From the NCBI RefSeq assembly GCF_018866245.1, contig NZ_CP076458.1, positions 1,240,001 through 1,304,000 of the forward strand: a DNA stretch of 64,000 nucleotides, given 5' to 3'. The notes beneath the pieces are model-generated. The model did not search any database and had not been told where the DNA came from. It saw only the letters and a list, made by a program, of their open reading frames with translations. Source of the DNA: Novisyntrophococcus fermenticellae (GTDB lineage: Bacteria; Bacillota; Clostridia; Lachnospirales; Lachnospiraceae). Position numbers and translations under genes: made by a program. This document shows, piece after piece, positions 25,543 through 33,850 of this stretch (positions within the stretch are counted from its first letter, which is position 1; each line of letters opens with the position of its first letter).

Positions 25543-27381
25543 TTACTGCTCATGCAAAGCGGCTTCGTCGATTTCGTAGTAGTCAAAAACCTCGTCCGGC
25601 TTTACGATTGCAGGGCGTCGTCTTAACTGCTTTTCCATGTCAAAAGCGTTTTTGGGGTCTGCGTCGGAAAGGTATTGATAGTTCGGGTGTCGAGTTATAT
25701 CGTACTTATCAGAGAAAAACGGGCGCACGCCGCGTAGCTGTAAAATGCACTTTCCACCGTCCATAACGGCGATTTCGTCTTGCGTCATAAGCTCCTTTCC
25801 CAATTTCTGATAATTCAGTCCGTGGGAAACTTCCCGCCCTCTGTTTTCGGACGTGTTGAAGCTGTCTATCGTTTCCTTTCCCAAGATTTCAGAGATTTCT
25901 TTCAAGGTGGTTTTTTCTTTGCCGCCCAAGAAAAGCGTGGTGTCGCAGTTGCCGATTATGGTATCTGCATTGTCATTGTAAATGGCTTTTAGCTGTGACT
26001 GGCTTTGCAAAATAATAGAAGCCGAGATTTCCCGGCTTCGTATGGTGGCTATGAGCTTTTCAAACTTTGGTATCTGCCCGATATTCGCAAATTCATCTAA
26101 CAGGCAGCGCACATGAACGGGCAGCCGTCCGCTGTATACATCATCTGCCTTGTCGCAAAGCAGATTGAAAAGCTGTGTGTAAAGAATGGAAACAACAAAG
26201 TTAAAGGTGTCGTCGGTGTCGGAAATGATAACGAAAAGAGCGGTTTTGCGGTCGCCTATGGTGTCAAGCTCCATTTCGTCGGTTTCCATTAGCTCCCGCA
26301 GTTCCCGTATGTCAAATGGGGCTAACCTTGCGCCGCAGGAAATGAGGATTGATTTTGCAGTCTTGCCCGCCGCAAGTTTATATTTCTTGTACTGCTTCAA
26401 GGCAAAATGTTCCGGGTCTTTCTGCTCCAAACGCTCAAACATGAGGTCAACTGGATTTTGAAAATCCTCGTCGTCCTCGCGGGCTTCCGACGCATTTATC
26501 ATTTCAAGCAGGGTTGTAAAGTTCTTTTCATTCTCCGGGGCTTCATACCAGATATAGCCGATTAAGGCGGTGTAATAGAGCTTTTCCGCTTTCACCCAAA
26601 AATCCTCCGTGCTTTTTTCGCCCTCGCCTTTGGTGTTGCTTATAATAGTCGTAACGAGCTTCAAAATGTCCTTTTCGCTGCGGATATAGACAAAGGGGTT
26701 GTACCGCATACTTTTCTTAAAATTGATTGTATTTATCACCTTGATACGATACGGCTCATAGACTATTTTTCCATTTCTCCTTACGGGTTGCCCGTCCTCA
26801 CCGATTTTCGGGGTGCCACGGGCAAGCATTTTTCCACACTCTAATAAAACCGTTCCTTTGGGGTCAGTCACAACATAGCTGCTGTGCATTTGCATAAGGT
26901 TAGGCTTGACGAAAAAGCGGGTTTTTCCGCTGCCGCTGCCGCCGATTACAAGCACATTTTTATTTCTTGCGTACTTCGGCTGCTTCGGGCGGCTGCTCAT
27001 CATCAGCCGTTCGGTCTGGGTCAGAATGACGTTGTTTTCAAATACCGGGGCAACATAAGGCTTTATATCTGCTGCGCCGCCCCAACGGGCAGAACCGTAT
27101 TCTATTCCCTTGCGGTACTTTTTTGCGTTCCTGCCTTTGATGTATACGGCAAGCCGGATAATTGCCGCTCCTGCAATGCCAACAAGTAAATCCAACGGGT
27201 CAAAACTCGGCGTGGCATTTGCAAAGGCAGCGGCGAAACCGTCCCCGATTGACAAGAGCTTTGCGCTCATGTCAGCCCCCGGCGTAAGTCTGAAAGCCTG
27301 TGCCGCTTTATCAAAGAGATACACAAAGAGCAGATAGGGAATGTTGGGGATAATCAGCTTTTTCCAGTTTACATTGCTCAT
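25543..27381 (-). CDS. VirD4-type coupling protein (CD1115 family)
   Basis: This 612-residue coupling ATPase links the relaxase-DNA complex to the channel. Two N-terminal membrane segments precede YGSARWGGAADI, the usual VirD4 lead-in. Walker A is VIGGSGSGKTRF near residue 145, and the Walker B region is VRCLLDEFANIGQIPKFE near residue 425, with ILQSQSQLKAIY after it. The start codon overlaps the PcfB stop (ATGA). PcfB proteins are known partners of VirD4/PcfC in substrate recruitment. Confidence 0.95.
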   Translation of the reverse strand: MSNVNWKKLIIPNIPYLLFVYLFDKAAQAFRLTPGADMSAKLLSIGDGFAAAFANATPSFDPLDLLVGIAGAAIIRLAVYIKGRNAKKYRKGIEYGSARWGGAADIKPYVAPVFENNVILTQTERLMMSSRPKQPKYARNKNVLVIGGSGSGKTRFFVKPNLMQMHSSYVVTDPKGTVLLECGKMLARGTPKIGEDGQPVRRNGKIVYEPYRIKVINTINFKKSMRYNPFVYIRSEKDILKLVTTIISNTKGEGEKSTEDFWVKAEKLYYTALIGYIWYEAPENEKNFTTLLEMINASEAREDDEDFQNPVDLMFERLEQKDPEHFALKQYKKYKLAAGKTAKSILISCGARLAPFDIRELRELMETDEMELDTIGDRKTALFVIISDTDDTFNFVVSILYTQLFNLLCDKADDVYSGRLPVHVRCLLDEFANIGQIPKFEKLIATIRSREISASIILQSQSQLKAIYNDNADTIIGNCDTTLFLGGKEKTTLKEISEILGKETIDSFNTSENRGREVSHGLNYQKLGKELMTQDEIAVMDGGKCILQLRGVRPFFSDKYDITRHPNYQYLSDADPKNAFDMEKQLRRRPAIVKPDEVFDYYEIDEAALHEQ

Positions 27382-27860
27382 AGCTCAATCCCCCTGTCCT
27401 TTTTGTTCACTTTGACGCGCTGGTTGTTTTTTGCCGCCCCCTTTTCTTTCATGGCGGAAAGCAGCTTGCGGATTGAGGGCTTTTTCTCCTGCGTCAGCTT
27501 TTTTGCGGAAAATTCCTTAAAGGCTGCGGTCAGCGCGTCCGCGTCGCGCCCCTTGAAAAACACAAGGTAACGGGACGGGCTTTCGGTATTGTCCTTTTTC
27601 AAGGCAAAGTCAATCCCGTACTTTTTCGCGGTACCCTCAAAGGCTTTGATATTTCCGTCGGTGATTTCAATGTTGGAAACGCCCGCGTTCTGCTTCATAA
27701 GCTGTTTTAGGGTCTGCTTGCCGTGGGGCGTCGCCTGTTTTTCAAGCTGCTTTTTCATCTGTGAAAGCATGGATTTCATAGCTTTTTGCAGCAGCTTTGC
27801 AGATAGCTTTGTTGCCTTTATGGATATGGCAATGGTCTTTTCGTTTACTTCATCTTGCAT
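27378..27860 (-). CDS. PcfB-family protein (DUF3801)
   Basis: This 160-residue protein begins DEVNEKTIAISIKATKLSAKLLQKAMK, followed by a LKKDNTESPSRYLVFFKGRDADALTAAFKEF strand-helix pair. This is the PcfB/DUF3801 pattern. In pCF10 the PcfB-like accessory factor helps dock the relaxosome on the coupling protein. The tail KKPSIRKLLSAMKEKGAAK resembles the SIRAQL tails of two other proteins in this element. AAAGGAGG precedes the ATG. Confidence 0.9.
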   Translation of the reverse strand: MQDEVNEKTIAISIKATKLSAKLLQKAMKSMLSQMKKQLEKQATPHGKQTLKQLMKQNAGVSNIEITDGNIKAFEGTAKKYGIDFALKKDNTESPSRYLVFFKGRDADALTAAFKEFSAKKLTQEKKPSIRKLLSAMKEKGAAKNNQRVKVNKKDRGIEL

Positions 27861-27901
27861 TTACCGTCCTCCTTTCACGGTATGGCGGCGGTTTTGGGCA
27901 T

Positions 27902-28114
27902 TTATATCCGCACCCGCAGCCCGTTCAAATCCTCGGCGCGGACACCCACAAGATACCAGTTTTCAGCCATTTCCATACGGGTCGGTTTCCATTTGCCGCC
28001 TGTGAAAATCTCGAAACATTCCCTGCAATGCAGCCCGCCGTAATAATCGGCAAGGTCAAAGCGAATGTCGTAACGGTCGGTCTGTTCGTCAAAAATCAAT
28101 GCTCCCTGTTTCAT
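27902..28114 (-). CDS. DUF5348 family protein
   Basis: This 70-residue protein reads ALIFDEQTDRYDIRFDL, YYGGLHCRECFEIF, and ends in WYLVGVRAEDLNGLRVRI. The pattern fits DUF5348, a small all-beta protein always seen in this class of conjugative element between rep and pcfB. A GGAG site precedes the ATG. The function is unknown. Confidence 0.85.
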   Translation of the reverse strand: MKQGALIFDEQTDRYDIRFDLADYYGGLHCRECFEIFTGGKWKPTRMEMAENWYLVGVRAEDLNGLRVRI

Positions 28115-28128
28115 AGTGGATACTCCTT

Positions 28129-29031
28129 TCAGATTTTGCCGCTTGCCATGTCGTGAGTGACAAGGGCGGTATAGTAGCTGTCAATGGTGGTCGGGGCGTT
28201 AAACAAAACCGCCCGTAGATACTGCTTGATGTTGCGGATTTTGGTGGTGTTCTCCCGCATACAGTCAAAGACAAATTGAATGTGGCTGCTGTTCAGCTTC
28301 AAAAACTTAGATTTCACAAGCTCGGCGGGATAATCGTCCCCGGCAATGCGGATTGTCTTTCTTGCGGTGCATATGGTTTCAAGCATGAGGTCAACAATTT
28401 CATTCAGACGGTCATTGTCGATATGGGGGTCTTGCAGGAGATAATCGTACTCGATATTGTCCTGTATAATTTCCCGGTATATCTCAATCGCGCTTTGAGT
28501 AGACGCTTCCTTTCCGCTCCTTTCCCCGTAAGGCAGGGGACTTTGGGAATGGATAGGAATGGAATCGGTACTTGATAAATCTGTATTTAATTTATCTTTT
28601 TTTGGTAAGTCAGTTCTTTGTATCTCTTTATTTAATTGCGTTGGATTTTCCAACGTAGGGTTATCCTGTGTAGGTTTTTCCAACGTTGGATTATCCAATA
28701 TTGGATTTTCCAATGTAGGTAAATCCGATATAGGCGGCTGCGGCTGCTCGTAAATCACATAGTCCGCGCCCCGCAAGCGTCCTTTCTCGTCGCGTTCTCT
28801 TGACCGTATGATATATCCGATGCGTTCAAGCTCCCGCACCGCTTCGCGTATCGCGTCAATTTTTTCCCGGTTGATATGAGATAGCCCCGCAAGGGTATAG
28901 TCCCAATCCTCCGGCAGGGATAGCATTTGCGATAGCAGCCCCTTTGCTTTAAGGGTTAAATCCTTGTTTCGCAAGTGGTGGTTGCTCATAACGGTATAAC
29001 CCTTGTTTCGTTCTACTCGGAAAACTGCCAT
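28129..29031 (-). CDS. Replication initiator-like protein with winged-helix N-terminus (DUF6017 type)
   Basis: This 300-residue protein has an N-terminal winged helix (residues of about 8-95: GYTVMSNHHLRNKDLTLKAKGLLSQMLSL ... INREKIDAIREAVRELERIGYI), as in RepA_N-like and DnaD-like initiators of ICEs. The middle has a Pro/Asn repeat (DNPTL/ENPTQ units). The C-terminal domain reads IEYDYLLQDP ... ETICTARKTIRIAGDDYPAELVKSKFLKLNSSHIQFVFDCM. It probably supports rolling or theta replication of the excised element. It is the first gene of the leftward transfer operon, with AAGGAG before its ATG. The repeat-coding DNA may itself be an origin. Confidence 0.8.
   Translation of the reverse strand: MAVFRVERNKGYTVMSNHHLRNKDLTLKAKGLLSQMLSLPEDWDYTLAGLSHINREKIDAIREAVRELERIGYIIRSRERDEKGRLRGADYVIYEQPQPPISDLPTLENPILDNPTLEKPTQDNPTLENPTQLNKEIQRTDLPKKDKLNTDLSSTDSIPIHSQSPLPYGERSGKEASTQSAIEIYREIIQDNIEYDYLLQDPHIDNDRLNEIVDLMLETICTARKTIRIAGDDYPAELVKSKFLKLNSSHIQFVFDCMRENTTKIRNIKQYLRAVLFNAPTTIDSYYTALVTHDMASGKI
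28631..28735. repeat. 15-bp tandem repeats inside the rep gene (candidate iterons)
   Basis: Six direct repeats of 15 bp start at 28646, 28661, 28676, 28691, 28706 and 28721, with a degenerate seventh at 28631. The core is TTNTCCAANGTNGG, and several units contain the inverted element TCCAANNTTGGA. They encode five-residue units such as DNPTL and ENPTQ. Iterons inside a rep gene are known from RepA_N plasmids. Confidence 0.65.
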
Positions 29032-29059
29032 TGCTTCATCAACTCCTTTGCTGTAGATT

Positions 29060-29174
29060 TGTCACGCAGTTAAAAGGTGATTTTGAGGGAAAAGGTATAT
29101 TACCCTTGCCACGTCAGAAACGCACCTGCAAAGCCGCGTAAATCAAGGCTATTTTTGCCCCTACTGCGTAACAT
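29060..29174. repeat. Dispersed repeat of about 115 bp, copy C2, upstream of rep
   Basis: It aligns without gaps to 9254-9368 and has the same end blocks, TGTCACGCAGT and GCCCCTACTGCGTAAC. On the minus strand it keeps a recognisable scrap of the cysteine-rich VLP gene's last codons (LRSRGKNSLDL against LSRDRGEKSLV). It ends 29 bases before the rep start codon, so it forms the rep leader. Confidence 0.65.
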
Positions 29175-29189
29175 GAGGGCATAAAAAAA

Positions 29190-29290
29190 CGGCGTTCCTA
29201 TCTTCCCAAAAGGGAATTAGTAAACGCCGCCGTAACACTTAAAAACGCCAATTCAAGGTTTGTCCTCCTTGCAATCGGCGTTTTAGGTGT
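29190..29290. other. Two strong hairpins near the right end of the ICE
   Basis: Hairpin 1 pairs CGGCGTT (from 29190) with AACGCCG (to 29229) around an inner TTCCC/GGGAA stem. Hairpin 2 pairs ACACTTAAAAACGCC (29235-29249) with GGCGTTTTAGGTGT (29277-29290) around an inner CAAGG/CCTTG stem. No gene lies in 29032-29362. The DNA may hold the rep promoter, a replication origin or terminal recombinase-binding sites. Confidence 0.5.
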
Positions 29291-29362
29291 GATTATAGAT
29301 ATGTTTAATTGTCTTTAGATTTTTTGAAAACCCTGTATTCATGCGGTTTTCCGTGGTTGTCA

Positions 29363-29659
29363 TTAAATACACGGTGCGGTAGGTCCGGTAGCACCGGTAA
29401 CACCAGTAACACCAGCAGGTCCTGTTGGACCGATTGGACCTATAGGTCCTCTTTGCCCCATCGGTCCGATCGGACCCATTGGCCCTCTTTGCCCCATAGG
29501 CCCCATCGGTCCCATAGGTCCCATAGGTCCAGGACATCCTCTGGGGCCCGGGGGTCCGGTAGGTCCCACATTACAAGACGGATACGGGGGTCTGCACCTA
29601 CATTCACTCATAGATACATCAGAATTGTTTTCGACTTTTTTTTCAAAAAATTCTTGCAT
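29363..29659 (-). pseudogene. Collagen-like exosporium protein, truncated by the ICE
   Basis: The 98-residue remnant begins [20 protein letters not shown], nearly the same as the intact paralogue at 33851-35437, and has about 20 Gly-X-Y triplets ([14 protein letters not shown] type). The triplet pattern breaks after GATGPT, giving APCI and a stop just where ICE-like DNA begins (about 29370). The BclB-like C-terminal domain is missing. Upstream DNA is also shared with the paralogue, including the sporulation-type promoter. So the ICE has probably inserted into a once full-length gene. A naturally short protein is the alternative. Confidence 0.7.
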
Positions 29660-29709
29660 TTAAATCTCCTTTCCTTATTGCTTATGCAGTTTGTTTCATC
29701 TGCTACTAT

Positions 29710-29736
29710 AAATATATGCATAAAAAAATAAAAAGT
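29710..29736 (-). promoter_or_regulatory. Sigma-K/E-like promoter of the truncated collagen gene
   Basis: On the minus strand AC, a spacer of exactly 16 bases and CATATATTT match the mother-cell sporulation sigma pattern (AC, 16-17 bases, CATANNNT). The same arrangement occurs before the intact paralogue. Confidence 0.5.
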
Positions 29737-29966
29737 TAAAAAGTATGGGTTAAAATGTCGAATTACATAAAAAACAGAGATATTCTAGGAGCGTTGTTTT
29801 TCTTAAATAACCGCATGCTTTACTGGGCTGAATTTCGTGATAATGCAGCCCAAGCCTCAGCGCAGACCAATATGCCTGTGGTTTGGAGCTGCACGCTCAC
29901 AAAATCATCCTCACTTAAACATAAAGGTATTTGGCTTCAATGTATTAGTAATAAATTTAGTTGCAT

Positions 29967-30000
29967 ATAAATAAAAGACTTCGGACCAATGGTCCGAAGT
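29967..30000 (-). terminator. Terminator of the gnd-zwf-cyclase operon
   Basis: Perfect 10-bp arms (ACTTCGGACC and complement, 29978-30000) enclose a 3-base loop, with CTTTTATTTAT after it on the minus strand, 47 bases past the cyclase stop codon. Confidence 0.75.
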
Positions 30001-30046
30001 GCGGGAAAAGCTTAAAGATTACGCAAAAGATGAGATAGGTAAACGC

Positions 30047-30664
30047 TTAGATGAGCAAGACTGCTCTTACTGGCGCCCCCTCTGCGCTTGGTACATTGAT
30101 TGGCAGTGCGCTCAGGAAGTATTCACCTTCTTCGATGTTTTTCAAAAGGAGACCTTCGAGAATAATGATTTCTAAAGATAACAGGATTTTATGAGTTTCA
30201 TGACCAGGCTGGTCCCGCTCTATACCAAGGCTATCGATTCCCACGCCGCACACCTTCTTATCGGCAAGGTACTCTGCCCCCGATTTGTCGAGATAGATAA
30301 AATTCTTACCGGGGTTTTTTACGAATGAATTTTTTGTTTTCAACAGAATAAAGTCCCCTTTCAAGATTGTTTTTCCAGAAAGGTGCTCTTTGGAAATTTT
30401 CTCATCTACCTGTACAAGATCAAATACCTTGCATTTTGTGAACACTTTTTCCAAATTAATGTTTTCTATTGTCTGGCCGTTCTCCAACATGTGAAGCGGC
30501 ATATCAATATGTGTACCTGTGTGTACGTTCATCTCAAGCTTTGTCTCATGCGCCGGTCCGTTTGAAAAGTCACTGACCACTGTAATGACTGGTTTTTTTG
30601 CAGGCTCATCCTTATAGACGTTCATATCCTTTGTAATCGGCATAGATATATCAAGTATTTTCAT
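30047..30664 (-). CDS. Cyclase-family metal-dependent hydrolase (kynurenine formamidase-like)
   Basis: This 205-residue protein carries the family signature HTGTHIDMPLH near residue 47, which binds the metal, and a late GVGIDSLGIE segment. Members hydrolyse amide or ester bonds, for example N-formylkynurenine or isatin; the substrate here is unknown. The start at 30664 overlaps the zwf stop (ATGA), which ties it to the pentose phosphate genes. An upstream in-frame ATG at 30685 lies inside zwf and has no ribosome site. No tryptophan-degradation gene is nearby. Confidence 0.82.
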   Translation of the reverse strand: MKILDISMPITKDMNVYKDEPAKKPVITVVSDFSNGPAHETKLEMNVHTGTHIDMPLHMLENGQTIENINLEKVFTKCKVFDLVQVDEKISKEHLSGKTILKGDFILLKTKNSFVKNPGKNFIYLDKSGAEYLADKKVCGVGIDSLGIERDQPGHETHKILLSLEIIILEGLLLKNIEEGEYFLSALPINVPSAEGAPVRAVLLI

Positions 30665-32196
30665 ATATTCCACCACTTTCTGCAATCGCGTGCCAGAAGC
30701 TCGAAGGACTGAATTGGTCCCATCGATCCGGCATCATAGTTGGGGAGATTGAGTTTTCTTCGTCTCCCGTATTCAGTAATCTTGTCAGCTATCATCCAAG
30801 AGGCCTCCACCTCGTCCCAACTAGAAAAGAGGGTAGAGTCTCCCTTGATTACGTCCAGAATAAGTTTCTCATAGGCTTCCGGCGTATTTCCCTGCGCACG
30901 GCTGGTGTGACTAGTATCCATTTTTGCGGACATAATCTCTTTCTCAGTGTTAAAGTCCCTTGTGTTAAATTGGAAGAATACACCAACATTCGGCTGTATC
31001 TTGATGACGAGCAGATTAGGCTCCTGTTCGGTATCATTGCTGAAATATAATATATCCGGCAAAGCTTTAAATTGGATAACGATTTCGGCCGCATGTACAC
31101 CCAGACGCTTTCCGGTTCTGATATAGAAGGGGGTACCCGCCCATCTGAAATTATTGATATAAAACTTCATTGCAATGAATGTTTCCGTGTTGGACCTTTC
31201 AGAAACTTCTTCCTGATAACCGGGGACAGGATGCCCATCGATGATTCCTTTGCCATACTGACCAAAGACAATGTTGTTCTTCAGCAATTCGGGAGAAAAG
31301 CGCTCAATTGAATTAAGAACCTTCAGCTTCTCCATCTTAATTGCATCTGGTGTCAAATTAATCGGAGCTTCCATTGCAATCAGAGATACGATTTGGAGCA
31401 GATGGTTCTGGACCATGTCGCGCATGGCTCCTGACTGCTCATAATAGCCGCCCCTGGCACCAACTCCATGCTTTTCTGCGAGCGATATCTGTATATTGTC
31501 AATAAACTGATTGCTCCACAGTGACTCGAAGACCAGGTTACAGAATCTGAGAACCAGAATGTTTTGAATCATTTCTTTTCCAAGATAATGGTCAATCCTG
31601 TAGATGTCGTCTTCCCGGAACACTTCCCGGAGTTTTCCATTTAAAAGCCGGGCAGTTTTTAAGTCTTTTCCAAACGGTTTCTCAATAATAAGACGTTTCC
31701 ATGAATTCTTCGTTACAGCTGCCATTTTACTCTTGTGCAGGTGCATCACGATGGTTTCAAAAAAATCAGGTGCCACCGCAAGATAAAACAACCTATTCCC
31801 GGGTATTTGATAGGTATTGTCTAATTCTCGAAGAAATATATCAAGCCCTTCATAGCCGACCGAATCCGTAAAATTCAGTTTAAAATAGTAGATAAGGCAG
31901 CTTAGATTCTTCCAAAGCATTTCGTCAATGTCATTTCTCGAATATTTTTTCAATTGTTCGAAAATCTGTTTTCGATACTGCTCGTGATCCATATCTTTTC
32001 GCCCTACAGCGACGATAGCAAAATGCTTGGGTAATCGCTGATCGTAAATCAGATTATATAATGCTGGAATCAGTTTTCTATTTGTCAAATCACCTGTTCC
32101 GCCGAAAATCACCATAAGTGCGGACATATCGCCTGTCACTTGATGTGCTGGATTTATATTCAACTTACCACACTCCGTTCTATATTTTGTCACCAC
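30661..32196 (-). CDS. zwf: Glucose-6-phosphate 1-dehydrogenase
   Basis: This 511-residue enzyme oxidises glucose 6-phosphate with NADP to 6-phosphogluconolactone, the first step of the oxidative pentose phosphate pathway. The nucleotide loop is [21 protein letters not shown] near residue 30 and the substrate site [10 protein letters not shown] is near residue 200, with EKPFGKDL before it. Length is standard. It overlaps gnd by seven bases and the cyclase gene by four, so the three form one leftward operon. No phosphogluconolactonase gene is next to it. Confidence 0.95.
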   Translation of the reverse strand: MVTKYRTECGKLNINPAHQVTGDMSALMVIFGGTGDLTNRKLIPALYNLIYDQRLPKHFAIVAVGRKDMDHEQYRKQIFEQLKKYSRNDIDEMLWKNLSCLIYYFKLNFTDSVGYEGLDIFLRELDNTYQIPGNRLFYLAVAPDFFETIVMHLHKSKMAAVTKNSWKRLIIEKPFGKDLKTARLLNGKLREVFREDDIYRIDHYLGKEMIQNILVLRFCNLVFESLWSNQFIDNIQISLAEKHGVGARGGYYEQSGAMRDMVQNHLLQIVSLIAMEAPINLTPDAIKMEKLKVLNSIERFSPELLKNNIVFGQYGKGIIDGHPVPGYQEEVSERSNTETFIAMKFYINNFRWAGTPFYIRTGKRLGVHAAEIVIQFKALPDILYFSNDTEQEPNLLVIKIQPNVGVFFQFNTRDFNTEKEIMSAKMDTSHTSRAQGNTPEAYEKLILDVIKGDSTLFSSWDEVEASWMIADKITEYGRRRKLNLPNYDAGSMGPIQSFELLARDCRKWWNI

Positions 32197-33590
32197 TGGG
32201 TATGATATGTGCCTTCTTTATCTATCCTTTTATAAGTATGGGTACCGAAGTAGTCACGCTGCGCCTGCAGTAGGTTCATAGGCAGGGTATGTGTTCTGAA
32301 ACTGTCAAAATAAGAGATGGCACTTGAGAAGGCGGGAACCGGAATGCCCGAGGTAATGGCGGTGGAAACAACGTTCCTCCACGCCTGCTCATACTGCTGG
32401 ATTGAAGTCTTAAAATAATTGTTCATAAGCAAATTTGCGAGCTCCGGCTCAGTCTGATATGCTTCGGCTATTTTGTTTAAAAACTGAGCCCTTATGATGC
32501 ATCCTCCCCGGAATGTCTTTGCAATGTTAGAGAGATTGAGATTCCATCCGTAATGCTTTGACGCTTCCAGCATCAGACTGAACCCCTGTGCATACGCGCA
32601 AATCTTGCTGGCATAAAGTGCTTTTCTTACCGACTCGGCAAAATCTGTTGTTTTTTGCTCTGATTTTATGCTGCCACCATATAATTGGCTTGCTGCCATC
32701 CGGAGATCCTTGGCAGAAGAGAGGTACCGTTCAAAAACTGCGCCGGTAATCGTCGGAATAGAAACACCCAAGTCGAGTGCAGCCTGACTGGTCCATTTAC
32801 CCGTTCCCTTCTGACCCGCAACATCCAAAATCATGTCCACCAGATAATTGTCCGAATCCAAATCCTTCTTGGTGAAGATATCCGATGTAATACTAATCAG
32901 ATAGCTATTCAGTTCCCCTTGATTCCATTCTTTGAATACCGCGTGCAGATCAGGCGGGCTCATATTCAGCATATTTTTCAAAATCAGGTACGCTTCACAA
33001 ATGAGCTGCATATCTGCATACTCGATTCCGTTATGGACCATCTTTACAAAATGACCCGCTCCATCTCTGCCGATATAATGGCAACATGGTTCTCCTTCTG
33101 CTCTCGCAGAGATATTCGTTAGAATCGGCTGAATCAATTCATATGCCTTTTCATCGCCGCCCGGCATAATCGCCGGCCCCGTGCGGGCACCTTCTTCTCC
33201 TCCGGAGATACCGACTCCGAAATAATGAAATCCTTCAGCCTCAAGTTCCTTGCTTCTGTTGATGGTTTGTTCAAAATAAGAATTACCTCCATCAATGATT
33301 ACGTCTCCCTCAGTAAGATATGGTTTCAATTGTCTGATGGTAGCATCAACCGCATTTCCGGCCTTTACCATCAAAATGATTTTTCTCGGCAGTTCCAGTG
33401 ATTGCACGAATTCTTCAAGGGTGAAGTACCCCTTCAGGGCTGTGCTGACGCATTTTGCAAGAAATTCTTCCGTTCTCTTTGCACTCCGGTTAAAAACCGA
33501 TACGGTGTAGCCGTGGTCTGCTATATTTAAGGCAAGATTTTTTCCCATAACAGCCAATCCGATAATTCCAATGTTCTGCTTACTCCTCAT
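32190..33590 (-). CDS. gnd: 6-phosphogluconate dehydrogenase, decarboxylating
   Basis: This 466-residue enzyme converts 6-phosphogluconate to ribulose 5-phosphate and CO2 with NADP reduction. The Rossmann start is [22 protein letters not shown] with FNRS after it. VDATIRQL and [12 protein letters not shown] are further signatures, and the catalytic region [21 protein letters not shown] is near residue 175. The C-terminal tail ([13 protein letters not shown]) is the usual cap over the partner subunit. It is the first gene of the operon, behind a near-consensus promoter. Confidence 0.95.
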   Translation of the reverse strand: MRSKQNIGIIGLAVMGKNLALNIADHGYTVSVFNRSAKRTEEFLAKCVSTALKGYFTLEEFVQSLELPRKIILMVKAGNAVDATIRQLKPYLTEGDVIIDGGNSYFEQTINRSKELEAEGFHYFGVGISGGEEGARTGPAIMPGGDEKAYELIQPILTNISARAEGEPCCHYIGRDGAGHFVKMVHNGIEYADMQLICEAYLILKNMLNMSPPDLHAVFKEWNQGELNSYLISITSDIFTKKDLDSDNYLVDMILDVAGQKGTGKWTSQAALDLGVSIPTITGAVFERYLSSAKDLRMAASQLYGGSIKSEQKTTDFAESVRKALYASKICAYAQGFSLMLEASKHYGWNLNLSNIAKTFRGGCIIRAQFLNKIAEAYQTEPELANLLMNNYFKTSIQQYEQAWRNVVSTAITSGIPVPAFSSAISYFDSFRTHTLPMNLLQAQRDYFGTHTYKRIDKEGTYHTQW

Positions 33591-33676
33591 ATTTCCTCCA
33601 CATTCTTAAGATTATCCCTTGCACATACCTCGTGCGGAGCGAGGCCGCATGTCTCTGTTTACCTGCAGATAGGTAA

Positions 33677-33705
33677 ATTATAGCAGTTTGCATGTATATG
33701 TTCAA
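33677..33705 (-). promoter_or_regulatory. Sigma-A promoter of the gnd-zwf-cyclase operon
   Basis: On the minus strand TTGAAC and a perfect TATAAT are 17 bases apart, 86 bases before the gnd start. The leader contains a CCTCG/CGAGG hairpin. Confidence 0.75.
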
Positions 33706-33779
33706 TTAAAACAAATAGTGAAAGTTGGTTGAACTGTGTTATATTTTATGTAATTGATAAGAATACAGAACCTATCATA

Positions 33780-33809
33780 GAAAAAGCCCCCCTTGATATG
33801 GGAGGCCTT
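33780..33809 (-). terminator. Terminator of the intact collagen-like gene
   Basis: On the minus strand AGGCCTCCC pairs with GGGGGGCTT (with G-U pairs) across a 7-base loop, followed by TTTTTC, 42 bases past the stop codon. Confidence 0.7.
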
Positions 33810-33850
33810 CTCTTACCATAAAACGTAGTTATTTGGTTTTGCGTTTTCCA

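Larger units (their letters stand above)
5158..29376. mobile_element. Integrative and conjugative element (Tn1549 / clostridial CTn type), left end uncertain
   Basis: The span carries a MobC/relaxase pair, VirD4, VirB4, PrgI, VirB6/TrbL-like, Maff2, PcfB, a CHAP hydrolase, DUF4315/DUF4366, topoisomerase III, an anti-restriction protein and a Rep protein, in the order known from clostridial conjugative transposons. The right end is placed at about 29370, where a collagen-like coding sequence breaks off. No serine or tyrosine recombinase and no excisionase is present. Either these genes lie left of the window, making the MFS/AraC/HxlR genes cargo, or the element has lost them. The left coordinate given is only the first backbone gene. 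Confidence 0.8.

Noticed and set aside
28631..28735. 15-bp repeats considered as CRISPR
   Set aside because: The units are tandem without spacers and lie in frame inside rep.
29755..29970. Rightward frame of 71 codons between the truncated collagen gene and the cyclase gene
   Set aside because: Its start lies in DNA shared with the upstream region of the intact collagen gene, where no such frame exists; there is no clear ribosome site, and the product resembles nothing known.
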